This document shows positions 47,734 to 59,600 of a DNA stretch of 64,000 bases, piece after piece (within the stretch, counting starts at the first letter, position 1; every line of letters begins with the position of its first letter). A program made the position numbers and the translations under genes. This DNA is from Steinernema hermaphroditum. Lineage: Eukaryota > Nematoda > Chromadorea > Rhabditida > Steinernematidae. The notes under the pieces were generated by a model. The model saw only the letters and a list, made by a program, of their open reading frames with translations. It made no database searches and was not told where the DNA came from. The DNA is taken from contig CM059621.1 in assembly GCA_030435675.1 (NCBI GenBank), forward strand, positions 17,670,001 to 17,734,000, read 5' to 3'.

Positions 47734-50575
47734 AAATTTTTTTTATCTTTTCCTCTATGCTGTACTGTCACGCACAGGAAAGTCATGAGCCTTTCTTTTG
47801 AACTTCCGTTGGAGAAAAGACGAGAAATACTGGTGCGCTGATATCATCAATGGACATTTTCGTATGTCCCACATTTGGCACAGTATACGACATGATGTCT
47901 ACGGCAAAACAAACCATCATTGATGCATATGATTCTATTTCATTTGGGCTACTATACCCTATAATATCTCTAGTCTCTCTAGATTCTTTTCTGTGTAGAA
48001 GGAGAAGTATACGTGAACGCTTATTATCCAGCCGATGTTCCGCATTACATTATTCTCACGATACACAATCTTGATTTCTCACAGACACAATTCTTGCAAC
48101 ATGTACAATGTCTAGTAGTAAATTTCATTTTATCATTGAACGGAGAACAGTCTTCGACTTGATTTTTCTTGTGTACATTCTGTGATCTTAGCATACATCT
48201 CGTTCTATGTCTATAATGTTGATAAAGCGCTAGCGGGGAATTCAATTTGCAAAAATGATGTTACTCGAAAGGACGGAAAACGAAAAACAAGACATATGAG
48301 CTGAGAGCAAAGATTTCGCAGTCGAATTGCTGTGATGAGTTATCTAAGGAAATTATCTGCATGCAACAGTTTGTTTAACAGACCGTGGATCTCACGATAG
48401 ATCAACCAAACTGCTGCCATGTGCAAGATAACAAATCCACTGGTGATCCCATCTGAACGGGTACACTGCGGATCTATGCAATTATGAATCAACATAAACC
48501 CCTTTATCATAGGTTTGATACGAAAACGTACAGATACGTGAGCGTATTACTTAATTTTCCCCCGAGCATTGACGACAGCATTTCCAGCATTCCCATACCT
48601 GTGTTGTTTTATATGAATAACGAAGTTAGACAGAGCTCTGAACTTTCTTTCTCACTGCTATATATAGCAATTTTTTTTTCGCTTTCTCACACTTCATACG
48701 TACATGTCGGACTGTCCGACTCTCCTTTTCCGTAAGTCGTCTGTTACAGGATAACCTTCAATGTTCGTCACGCGGCACGAACGTTACTCATAATACTTAT
48801 CACACATACAGTTGTAGTTCAAAAATAAATCCCTAAGGGATGCAACTTACACTACGCTTCGGCATCATTATATGCAAACGAGACATTGTCCCTTGCGCCG
48901 TCACTTCCATGTACTGCAATGTTTATTTCATAGCCCCCTTTCTCATGCTAATTGGGCTAGAAGTAAAAACAACGCGACGCAACTAGTTCTCTTTTTGATA
49001 ATTATGCATAATGACTTTGCTGCTTGACGGTCACTGAAGCGAGGAGCCTGTTTAATGGATTTTATCATCACGAAAACTGCGTGTACAGGGCGGACTCTCC
49101 AGGGGATTCACTCGACGTTCTTCCTCGTAGACGGAGAGAATACGCTTAGCTGCTTGTACTGACCTTCCTTCCTCTCCCACAAGTTCTCTGTTTTGTTTTT
49201 TTGTTCCGTTCCTCTTCCATTTTTTGCAAATTTTTTTTTGCTATTTGCCCTTAAAACTGCGGGCGTATTGCTCGACGGAAGCATCACATCTTCCGAGGAG
49301 ATAAACGTGGCGGGATGTAATTATGAAGCCAATTAACTAGAGTCGTTTACGTGCAGTTGGAGGCCGGTGAACACATAGTTATGCATAAGCACGAATACCG
49401 TACTTTTTTCCTATCTACGTGGCACCCAGTTAATCTGATGACATGAATACCGGCCCCCTCAAAAGCATGCCGTCATCCAAACCGCCGCCGTTTTCACACT
49501 TTTCCTTCACAAATACGATTTCTGAGAGGTGCCACCTATGGGTATTCGCGTTCGTATTCTCAGACATGGCGCACTCAATTGTTTTCCACCTCCTCAAAGT
49601 AACTCCTTACGTGGGATTGTCGACAGTGTTATCGCGCCAGTGCCTCCTGGGAACCGATTGGAGTATTAGAGCGTATCACTCGAGTGCCTTTCTGATTAAT
49701 TTTGACCTAATCCGGTACACTCTTTGCACGGCTTGTTCTGATGATAGTTCCGCTAAAGGGTGATAGTTGCGCCATTGCCTTTAACTTAGGACGGCATCGG
49801 CTTTACCGGCTCAGCGCTTCCTCGAATGACGTAATGTGTTTTGAATGATAATGAAAGATGAGGAGGCGCACAGCAGTCTCATTTATGTTTGTTTTAATCA
49901 TGACCCAAAGATATAAAGAAGAGAATTTCGATGTAGTTCGACAGTCTCTTCAACCGTCTTTGCCCTGTACAATTGCTTAAAAATTTCCGGTATCGTGTAT
50001 TGGCACATCGTGAATTCGAAACCTTGGCGGCCGTCATTATGTGCTTTATCGCTGTTTGATTAATCCGCTTTCTAAAGCAACATACTTTGCACAGTGTTAT
50101 TTTAAGCAGACGGCCGCGGTCTTCCTCTGAATAGATTATCGACGATATTTACGAAGAAAACAAGACATCCTTCGTATAGGGTAGCTAATTAAAAGACGCT
50201 TTGCGGCATCTTTAGTCTTAAGAAGTGTCTCCACTCAAAGATTCTTCCTAAAACAAAGTGATTCTGCACCAAAAGCTCTCAGCCCGCTTCCGTACCCGCG
50301 TCCTTCGTCCGTTTTCGGTGCTTGAGAGTGACGCAACGTGCGGCGACGTGTTGGTGGTTGCGCATCAAGAGAAATCTAATTAAAAGCGCGCAAGTGAGAC
50401 AACTAAGCACTCACTCCCACATCGCCGTTGTTTTCTGCCGAGGCTCCAATTTTCTCTCCGTCTCCGGGAGAAACTTGTTTCCCGGCAGTCCGGCATGTTG
50501 GCCGCACTGTCTTAATTAATCGTATCGTTGATTGGCTGTAGAACGATTGCTAATAAATACCACATGTTTTCAGAG
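47734..50575. other. 2.8-kb gene-free stretch upstream of the globin gene
   Basis: No gene, RNA gene or dispersed repeat recognised. Probably includes globin regulatory sequence near its right end. GTTTTCAG directly before the globin start looks like a trans-splice acceptor. Confidence 0.45.
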
Positions 50576-53094
50576 ATGGGCGCCAATCACAGCTCCGATT
50601 CTGGACATGAAGATGGTGGTCCACAGCAGCGAACGAAGAGAATTTGTAGTGTGCCAGGTGAGCTTTCAACCTTGAATTTCAGCGCATTGCCATATTATCA
50701 TAACTTTCAAAGAAGCGTGAAAGCTTCAAGAAGTGGATGTAATCTATAAAAAGGTGCGTAATCAGCATTAGGAGGCTGTAAATAACTGTTTCGTTATATC
50801 CATTAGATTATATTTTTTTTTATCTCACACTTTGTTTCACTTTCATATGTCAGGACCCCATCAAGCTGATCTTATAGTCTTGCACTTTGCTCTGGTCTTC
50901 GACCAAACAGGTCCCTTGTCTATCGTCTGCCATACGTCATTTGTCTTCGAGGCTTATTTTCGTTTCTTTTGTCCTCACACCCACCATATGACGAATGAGC
51001 GGGCATCGGCGTGGGACACTGACTTCGCTTATGGAAATTGAGACCCTATGCAAGAAGGTAGTCTTTCTTGGTAAAGTAGAAGGAAGTAAACTAGAAGAAT
51101 ACGAACGGTAAATCTAAGAACCTGGGAAATGTACATGTATCATAAGTAAGCTGCATTTTGTTTCCTTTAGTCGATGCACTGCACTTTGTGAATCATTTTT
51201 CATTTAAAATTTGAACTTTCGACATGCATCCAAATCACTATTAGTAAATATGGTCGTCTAGTTATCCGATCAGTGGTGTCATTTGCGCTTTGATATCGAT
51301 CTGTTCTTTAGAGATGCAGAGTCGTTTTTAAAGGCTCTCTGTTTTGCTGAGGGCTGTGCTCTTGCAGCCGATAATTAAAATGGGTCCTAAACTAGTTGGG
51401 CAGTTCCCACAAACAAGTGCCATTTATATCCTTTCAATTTAGTGAAAAAGACGCGCGGCAGTGAAAGCAGCAACGACTCGGGCATAAAGGAGAAGTCTTC
51501 TTCCATCTCTGTCGAACGAAGACGGTATTCACAATAAACGAGATTTGAAAAATGAATCCATTTGCCTTCAGCGGAAGTTCGTCGCCGCGAGGGTCAAGCG
51601 AGGAAATTTCCTCTAACGAGGCCCTGCCGGCGCCCGGGTCCCTTTCCCTTTCGGCGTCGACTACCTCTCTGAACAAAACTTCAGCCGAAAAACATGTTCT
51701 GACAAAGCGACAACGGCTCCTCATTCAAAACAGCTGGAAGCGGAGTCGAAAGGTGGGAAATTAGGTGGTACCTTCCTAATCGTCTTCTTTAGACTGGCGC
51801 AGACAATGTCGGATCGAGAATCTTCCTTCTTGTTCTGACAGCGCAGCCGGACATCAAGATGATCTTCGGGTTGCAGAAGATCCCTCAAGGACGGCTCAAG
51901 TACGACCCACGCTTTCGACAGCACGCTGTGGTGTTTACAAAGACGTTTGACTACATCATCAAGAACCTCGAGTACAAAGAGAAACTAGTGCAGCACTTTC
52001 AGGTATTTTATAATAGGGTGGTGTAGTGAAGTGGATAATGTTATGCCACTTAGGCGTCACTAAAAAACTGAACTCAAGTGTGTTTTAAAAGGAAGCAAAT
52101 TTTTTTTTGTTGCTCCTTTTTTCGTTTTTGCTTGACGAAATTAATGTTTTGGGAACAGCGCGGGAAGAGGGAAAACACGAGAACTCCAATATTTAAAATG
52201 ACACAGAATCTATTATTTTAGGCACTTGGCAAGAAGCACGTTTCGATGCAAGGCCGTGGCTTCCGCCCTCAATACTGGGACACCTTTGCTGAGTGCATGA
52301 CTCAAACAGCCATCGAGTGGGAAGGAGGACGACGATGCCGCGAGACGATGAACTCCTGGCGAATTCTCGTTGGCTTCATCATCAAGCAGATGCGTGCAGG
52401 ATTTGACCAAGAAAACAACACTCGGAAACGATTCAGCTCCGCACAGCCATCTCCACGTAAACCAAACGAAACTCCGCGGAAACCTCCTAACGGGCAACTG
52501 CCAACCTCAACGAGTGTACGGTCAACTGAAGTTCGGCCGCCTGGACCAGCGCTCAACGGATGGACTCCCCAGCCTCACAATGGCTACTACCTTCATCCAC
52601 GCAACTCTGAGAACCATTCGATGTATCATGCCGCTAGTGACGCATTCTTACGGCAGGACAGCTCGCGGTCAACTTCGGGATATGCGTCCGATTATGGTTC
52701 CGACCTAAGTGATCTCAGACAGTCGCCGAAAGTACTATATGGACGAAGTGCCGATATGAGTGACCGATACATGGATATGTGCTCGCCGCGCCAACTTCCT
52801 CCCCGTCCAGATAACTACTATTACAGAAGAGGTTCTGACGTGTACGGAATGCCGGCCTTCAATGGGTGTCCGTACCCGATGGCTCATCAACTCGACCATT
52901 CCGAACCGGGTGTTCGTGAACGCAGTCCATCGCCGCCATATCTCGATGCCCTAGAGACCCTTCACATCGATTCTCCACAAGTGGCAAGGAAGAAAATCAG
53001 TCTTCCGACCCCACCACACAATTCGCAGATGATGATGCAGGTTCCACAGGCTCCAATCAGGAAGTATTCTACCGGTGTCGTGTACTATCAGTGA
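50576..53094 (+). CDS. globin with extended N-terminus and long C-terminal tail
   Basis: Heme protein of the nematode globin family; many members act as sensors or redox proteins rather than oxygen stores. Five exons in exact phase: 50576-50657, 51443-51524, 51572-51752, 51793-52002, 52222-53094, 475 residues. The start is MGANHSSD, placed two bases after a GTTTTCAG acceptor; Gly2 makes N-myristoylation possible. A low-complexity Ser-rich region precedes the globin fold (LTKRQRLLIQNSWKR helix A to about residue 250). Phe140 fits CD1, His159 (FRQHAVVF) the distal E7 position and His191 (ALGKKHV) the proximal heme ligand. The last ~190 residues are Pro/Ser/Tyr-rich and probably disordered, ending KYSTGVVYYQ. 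Intron 1 is 785 bp. An in-frame ATG at 51552 lies inside the third intron and is not the start. Confidence 0.92.
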
Positions 53095-54542
53095 TACTTT
53101 TCTTTATTTATTTGTGATTTTGAATTCTTCATATCTAAATATATTTCGTCTTTGGGAAGGATAAATCTTGATCAAGTATAGTGTAGAGCACTTCAAGCCA
53201 TCATAGGAACAAGAGCTCCGCCAACGTTTGCTTACAAATGCAGATAGAAATGTAGCTTTAAGACGTTCTAAAAAAACACAAGCGATCTAAAATGTCCCAC
53301 TATATGGAAACGTGAAACATGAGATGATGCTCGAGCTGCTTTGATTCCTTTATGAAAAAAAAAACGCAACCGGTCTCAAAGCTAGTTAAAATGAGATCTC
53401 AGACAGCCTCGGTCGTCTACCTCGGACCAACTTGCCAGAAATCACTAAAAGAAGTGAGGCGAAGATACAAGCGATTAGACAAGAAGGAAATAGAAATAGG
53501 ATCAGAACATTGCCCAAGAGCGCCCGGAGAAACGATCGACAAGGCTCGAAGAATGGTGGTGATGATGAGAGCGAGCAAGAGTAGATATTTATTTTGGCTT
53601 CATGTAATGTTGACGATTCCACAAATAAATCGCAAAATCGTGATCAGACACCTTTGGCCAATTGCTACAATTCTACATGGATGGCATCTAGTCTCATTCA
53701 CCAAACACAGCACCGAATCAAAATGCGACTTACTTCTCTGGCTTTTCATATTCCGATTCTCCGAAATATTTCTGCATCTCGTTCATGTCGGTACTAACCA
53801 GGTGATACAACTGACCAGATTGCACATAACGACATTTTTATTCACGTAACCTGCGACGTGACCTTCAACATTTTTCTCTTCTCCCTGCAGGCGGCACGTT
53901 TGCGCGCCTTAATCAGATGAGCACAAAGTTTTTGCCTTTTGATTGATATTCAGTCAAATAGTATATATCGGGATTTTGTCCAGTGTAGCAAACCATTTGC
54001 AAATAAATCGTTTATTAGCCTGATCATATAATTTAACCTAACCGTTATACCATTAAGGAGATTTCGTCGACAACCTGTTTTTCCGGTAATTTTTTCCGGA
54101 TTCTGATTTTCCGGCGAAAAAGCTTTCTGCACGGGCACAATTTTTAGATGTCAGCAAAATTACAGCGGAGATGTTATCAGGTAACGCATTCGATGAACCC
54201 CGACTATCATAGTACTCTGTCGGTAGCAGTACGAATCGATCTGAAAGAAAATTGGTTTTTGGCTTTATCGCACTTCAATGATTAAAATCTATGGGAAGTA
54301 CTTCGCACAAATGCGTTCTGAAACATTTCCGCTCGAGGGTAAATTCCCATGAGCGCTGCACATGAATATGCATGTGTACTTGCATGTTCTGTTTGTACTT
54401 ACGATGTCTAATAAATTTTGAGTTTGTGCATGGGAACGCCCGTTCAAAGTTTGCAAAACTAATTTCCAATTTTCTCATTCGGCGGCTATATTTCTTCATT
54501 TGACGATATTCGTTCGTAGCCTGGGCAGTGCACCTTCACGCG
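53095..54542. other. intergenic between globin and serpentine receptor
   Basis: Mostly without recognised features, apart from the orphan exon candidate at 53391-53584 and a short run of TTTTCCGG repeats near 54078-54112. Confidence 0.45.
53391..53584 (+). CDS. possible orphan 3' coding exon
   Basis: In the frame starting NEISDSLGRLPRTNLPEITK the sequence stays open, is strongly hydrophilic and charged (AKIQAIRQEGNRNR, GGDDESEQE) and ends with TAG. AATAAA follows about 40 bp later. No start codon or upstream exon was found, though AGCTAG just upstream could be an acceptor. It might be an alternative last exon of the globin gene or chance. A competing 165-codon frame overlaps it. Confidence 0.25.
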
Positions 54543-55982
54543 ATGCTGTCCGACTACGCCAATGGGACGGCTCTCCTGGTGTTCAACCAGTTCTTCGTGT
54601 ACGTTATGCCAGGGCCGTTAACAGTAGTCAATCTACTTGTTATTTGGCTGACATGGAAGAAAGTGAGAGCGACACTGTCGCGGACCTTCGCTTTCAATCT
54701 TACGATCCCGAGTTTTGGATACAACCTCTATCTTATTATGCTGGACATTCTTGGAGCGTTGAAGTTGGATCAACATTTTGGTTTTCGAGCTGGGTAAGAT
54801 AGCTTGATTGAAATCATCTCAGACGACGAGAGAAAATCGAATGCTCTTTGTCCCTCTGCTGCATGCCCATTGTCTCTCGTCGTCTGCTGAGTAAGGCAGC
54901 GTGATTGAAATCGTCAAATCTTTGAGGTGAAAAAAAAACGAATCCCAAATTTGTGGGAACAATGAAAGGCTCTTAGAGACGTCATCAATCAACTTCGCTA
55001 ACGCTACCACTTTCAGACCCGATCCAATATTCTTGGATTTTCTCACGGACTTCACTTTGTATCACATTTCGTACACCTACCGTAACCTGGCTCTTCTACA
55101 AGTATCGCTCACGTACATATCGTTCACAAGGCCAATGCTCTATCAGCGAATCAATCACACGAAGTAGGACCTTTTCCACGTAGAACACTCTACACTGATA
55201 CTACTCCTAGAAAAATGGTGATTTTGTTCACCAGTTGCCATCTGCTCGCCTTTCTCCTCGCCTTGTGTGCAACGACGGCTCCCAACAGAGCAGCGTACAA
55301 GTATCTGAGCAAGGACCCTTACGAAGAATCGGCCGTTCCTGTCGAAGTGCTGGAGGTCATCTCTGGTTGCGACGACGGAATTACATTTGCCGTTCTGATA
55401 GTTTTGTATTTATCGGTTAGTGTATAACTTACGATGAATACGTTATTTGCATTTTGTAGTCAATCAGAGCGATTTTCAAGTTTAAGCGCCGCAATGCTAA
55501 ACTCCAGGGCACTTCATCTGAACGACTCTCGCGCCTTCACGCTCAACTTTATGCCACCCTTGTTCTTATAACTCCTCCGACCATATTTCTTATACGTAAG
55601 CCTTCTTTCCGTGCAGACTAGCTAGCAGCAACACGCTTACAGCAAACTCTATATGCATCAACTTCCTCATCGCCCTTGTACCCACGCCAGCTCCAGTATT
55701 CGATCAACTGTGCCAATTCAAAATCGAACTTTACACTGCGCTCCTTTCGGTAGGCACTTTTATGAACCTTAGGACGACAATGGTTCTATACTATCGCCCA
55801 ATTCTCATAATATAAGGTCACTGATTTTTGTTCAGATGAGACTCTGCCTTGCATCGACAATGATTTTGATTGCATACGGCGACTACAGACGAGCTCTCGT
55901 CAACGCAATCAAAAAGGTCAAACCCACCTTTGGAGGATCTACGAACGTGACAGTTGTCCAACTGACCCCGCGCAGACCTTAA
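54543..55982 (+). CDS. seven-transmembrane serpentine (chemoreceptor-type) GPCR
   Basis: Six exons in exact phase: 54543-54793, 55017-55163, 55211-55415, 55460-55595, 55643-55749, 55836-55982, 330 residues, normal for nematode chemoreceptors. The start MLSDYANGTALL has an N-glycosylation site before span 1 (VYVMPGPLTVVNLLVIWLTW). Further spans follow, with VILFTSCHLLAFLLALCATT, AVLIVLYLS, ATLVLITPPTIFLI and a final CLASTMILIAYGDYRRALVNAI. The C-terminus GDYRRAL is typical of the Str/Srh-type receptors, but I cannot settle the family. Probably a chemosensory or neuropeptide-like receptor in the plasma membrane. Convergent with the ASPM gene. Confidence 0.85.
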
Positions 55983-56276
55983 TTACGGTTCATCAATCGT
56001 GAATACTTTCTAGAGACATTCAGCAGTCTGAAGAATCCGTTAACAGCCAAAAGTAGATACAAAAATAATATAGTCGACACTGTGCCTGAGTACGAGTTTA
56101 GTAGAGAATCTTTTCATCTGTTGAGCAATATATCGTTCGTTAGAAATAATGGTAAAACGAAGATAATACTAGACTGTAGAAATTTTGTGCGATTTTCTTT
56201 GGATAATAAACAATGTAAATGCTTTTACTGCTCTTAGTTTTAGTACCTTCTTACACAGTCTTTAATTTGTGTCGGT

Positions 56277-56545
56277 GGCGTTCGATCGGTTCCGTCCGCT
56301 TTCCTAGAAATGAATTGAGTGAATGGTCGTTCTCGGTCGTCTTTTGTCGGCACATTGATTACCTCGGCTCCCACAAGGCCTGAAATACCAGTGCCTGTAT
56401 GGGAAGCGCGCTTTTCTTGGCTTTTACTGCCTTTCCAAGAAGATCATCAACTGTGCTATACTGTGCCTTTTCTGTGCTTATATCACTTCCTGCACGATGC
56501 AATGCCGTCGGTTCGAGAAGATAAACGGTGTAAATGGTGTAATCC
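56277..56545 (+). mobile_element. SINE-like retroposon, copy F
   Basis: GCGTTCGATCGGTTCCG, GAAATGAATTGAGTGAATGG, TCGTTCTCGGTCGTC, CTCGGCTCCCACAAGG and ATGCAATGCCGTCGGTTCGAG match the family 5' and 3' parts. It ends in a tandem tail AAACGGTGTAAATGGTGTAA. Shorter than A and D through internal loss. Confidence 0.75.
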
Positions 56546-56662
56546 TCTCTTGCAACTCTTCAGGAAACTCTTATGAACTGCTGGAAAATTGGAAAACGCA
56601 AAACGCATTTTTTGTGATTAGAAAAGCTCTCTATTCGATAGACAGTGATTATGTACAGGTAC

Positions 56663-59600
56663 TTAATTATAGGCATCCAAGGATTTAACCACTTCAGAGA
56701 TGATCCGACGTCGACTGTCCCTGTCGGGTAACTTCGAACACTTTTCCCAGATTTTCTTGCGGTGGAAACGAACTTTGGCGAACTGAAGTTGAGTTACAGT
56801 ACAACAAAGCAGTTAAAAGGCGATCTTACGTGTTCCGGCGATATTCTCAGCTTTACAAGTCCGAGCACAATGCGACCGAGAGTGTTAAGAACTTTTTCCG
56901 ATTTGTGGTGGGCGTAGATATGGTGGAACACACAACTCACTATCGCTTCGGCTCTTTTTCGGACCTCAGAACGGACAACATGCGAGCGGCTCTAAATTTG
57001 ACACGTAGCATCAGATGTCTTCAGATGTCTTTTTGTAAAATATGCAACACATGATGGAAAGCAAGCTCCCCATGGAATTTGTGAATCTTCGGGGCAGCGA
57101 AATATTTCTTTTATACTGTGGCCTCAGATCTTGAACACATACCTGTACAAGAACAAGCAAGATGGAACCCAACTGCTCCAAGGCGTCTTCTGTGCAAATT
57201 CCACGATTTACATTATTCATCGAATCGATGATCACCGGAACACCGTTGTTTTCAGCGATATATTCTGCACACCTCGAAGACAACCAAGCGAATTTCGCTG
57301 AAAAATATTGTTCAGAGGCCAACAGATGCTCAGAACCGACCTATATTACAAGCAGCCAACATTCGAACCTTAAAGCTGTCATCGAGGAGCGCCTCCAAGC
57401 AGCTGCCCATTCGATCATAGATGGGCAGATCTATGTCAGGGTCGGCCGCTTGTTGTGTCCTCCACTCCACCATGAACATCTTTCTTTCAGAGATCTCCTG
57501 GCTATAGAAACATCTGGTCAGGAAGCCGCGTACTGCTGTCTTTAAATGGCTATGAACTCTTTAACGGATTTTATTGATACCTGGATTGTGATCACTGCTC
57601 GTTCGTGTTCCTTAGTGTAGTAGCCCGTATTTGAGTTCATTTGTTCCGAGATCATTTGAGTATATTTGCGTCTTGCTAAGAACATTCTTACCGTGGCCTG
57701 AAGTAAAAAAGTACAAATCGGAGGTGCTACTTCTATGCCATGTAGGCATGCATTTTATCTTACCTGAATCATAACGGCTGCTCTATTCTGCGCCTGTTTA
57801 CGTCGCATGATTTGGACCTGCTCGTACTCACGAAGCATCTCTGCATATCTCCGTCTGGCCAAATAACCTCTCACAAGTTTCTAAGCAGCATTATAGAAAG
57901 AAATGAGCACAATCCAAACCTGAATGAGGACTGCGGCCAGTTTTTGTTCTTTCATCCGCATTTCCATGTGTATTCTGTACTCATTGTAGAGCTCAGTAAA
58001 TCTCAATCTTGCTAGGTAGCCTCGTACTGCAGCCTGAAACCACAACAACTCAGATCTGCTATATAAAGTTTGTTTGGGATTTGTCCCTAAATTTTTATCC
58101 TGTTTTTGTCGTGATTTTACCTGAATAATCACAGCAGCGTTGTTTTTCTCTAGCATCGATTTTTCCATTTGAAGGCGTCGATGTTCCTCGAGCATTTTGA
58201 AATAGAGACACCTGGTTAAAAAACCTCTTGCAACTGCCTAAATAAATGAATCTTATGTATTGCATAAGTGAAAATCAAGCGGTTTTAAAGAATATGGTGT
58301 CTTTCTGTTTTATAGCAGAACCGGATTTTACCTGGATGACTACAGCAGCTTCATTTTGTTCTTTAGTTAAGCGTTCGCACTGGAGGCGTTTGAAGTTCGC
58401 GAGCTCGGTAGAATATCGTCGTCTCGCCAAGAAGCCTCTTAAAGCAGCCTGAAATCAATGATTTTCTAAGTTTTTTTCCAAAGTCAAAGCCGTTTTCAAA
58501 GTCCACGTTATTCTTTCTATTCAGATATACATTGTTATATACAGATATGGACTTTGGTCTTCGTTAGTCAATGGTTTTCGAATAGTGGTTACAATAGCTG
58601 CTTTAGAAATGCGTTTAAAGAGTATGGTGTGTATGGTAAGCAAAAATTTTTACCTGGATAACTACCGCAGCTTCATTTTGTTCTTTAATTAAGCGTTCCC
58701 ATTGAAGGCGTTTGAAGTTCGCAAGCTCGGTAGAATATCGCTGCCTCGCCAAGAAGCCTCTTAGAGCTGCCTAAAATAAATGATTTCTATGATGCTAAGA
58801 CAAATTTTTTTGAATCATTTCATTGTGTCGGTTCACGGATATGAATCCATTTCGAGATTTACTAATAGAGAAATGGACTTTGATCTTCGTGGACTTTGAG
58901 TCTATGGTTTCCGAATACTGGTTAGACTGGCTTACTTGTATTTTTACGGCGGCCACGTTTTTCTTATTCCAGATTTGCTCCTTCATTTGTTTATACCTCC
59001 TTGTTGCCAGGATGGCTCTCGCTAATGTCTGGAATAAAAATTAATGTCCGCTTTCGTAGAATGCGTTTACAGACTTGAATGGCGATGATCGCTCTGTCCC
59101 GTTTCAGTTTCAGCATCTGCTCTTCGATAATGCGTACATACCGTCGCCTTGCCAGAAAGCCTCGAACCACAGCCTTAAATTATTCGCCTTTATCATTACT
59201 GTTCTAAGTCTTTTCACCTGAATGAGAACTGAAGCTTCATTTCGAATCTTAATTGACTTTTCCATCGTCCTCTTTCTGTGCTCCTGAAGCATCAAGACAT
59301 ACCGCTTTCTGGCCAAGAAACCTCGTATGACAGCCTTTAAAGTTGTGATATTTTGGAAGGAGTAGTTGAAGGGTACCTGGATGACAGTTGCAGCCCAAGC
59401 CTGCTCATGATTTGTTATGATGAATGTAGCGTCATGTGATGGAATATCAATTGAAAAGGTTTGATTATTACGGGCAAGATTCTTTAGTTTCTGCTCACGC
59501 TCCTTGATTTGCGTAGCGTACTTTTGTCGAACGAGGAATCCTCTAAAAGCTGCCTAAAAGGGAATTCGCTGGTGAGAGTCATCGATAGCGAGCCCACTTG

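Noticed and set aside
51552..51764. ATG at 51552 as globin start
   Set aside because: It lies within the intron 51525-51571; joining the upstream exons keeps frame and gives a better N-terminus.
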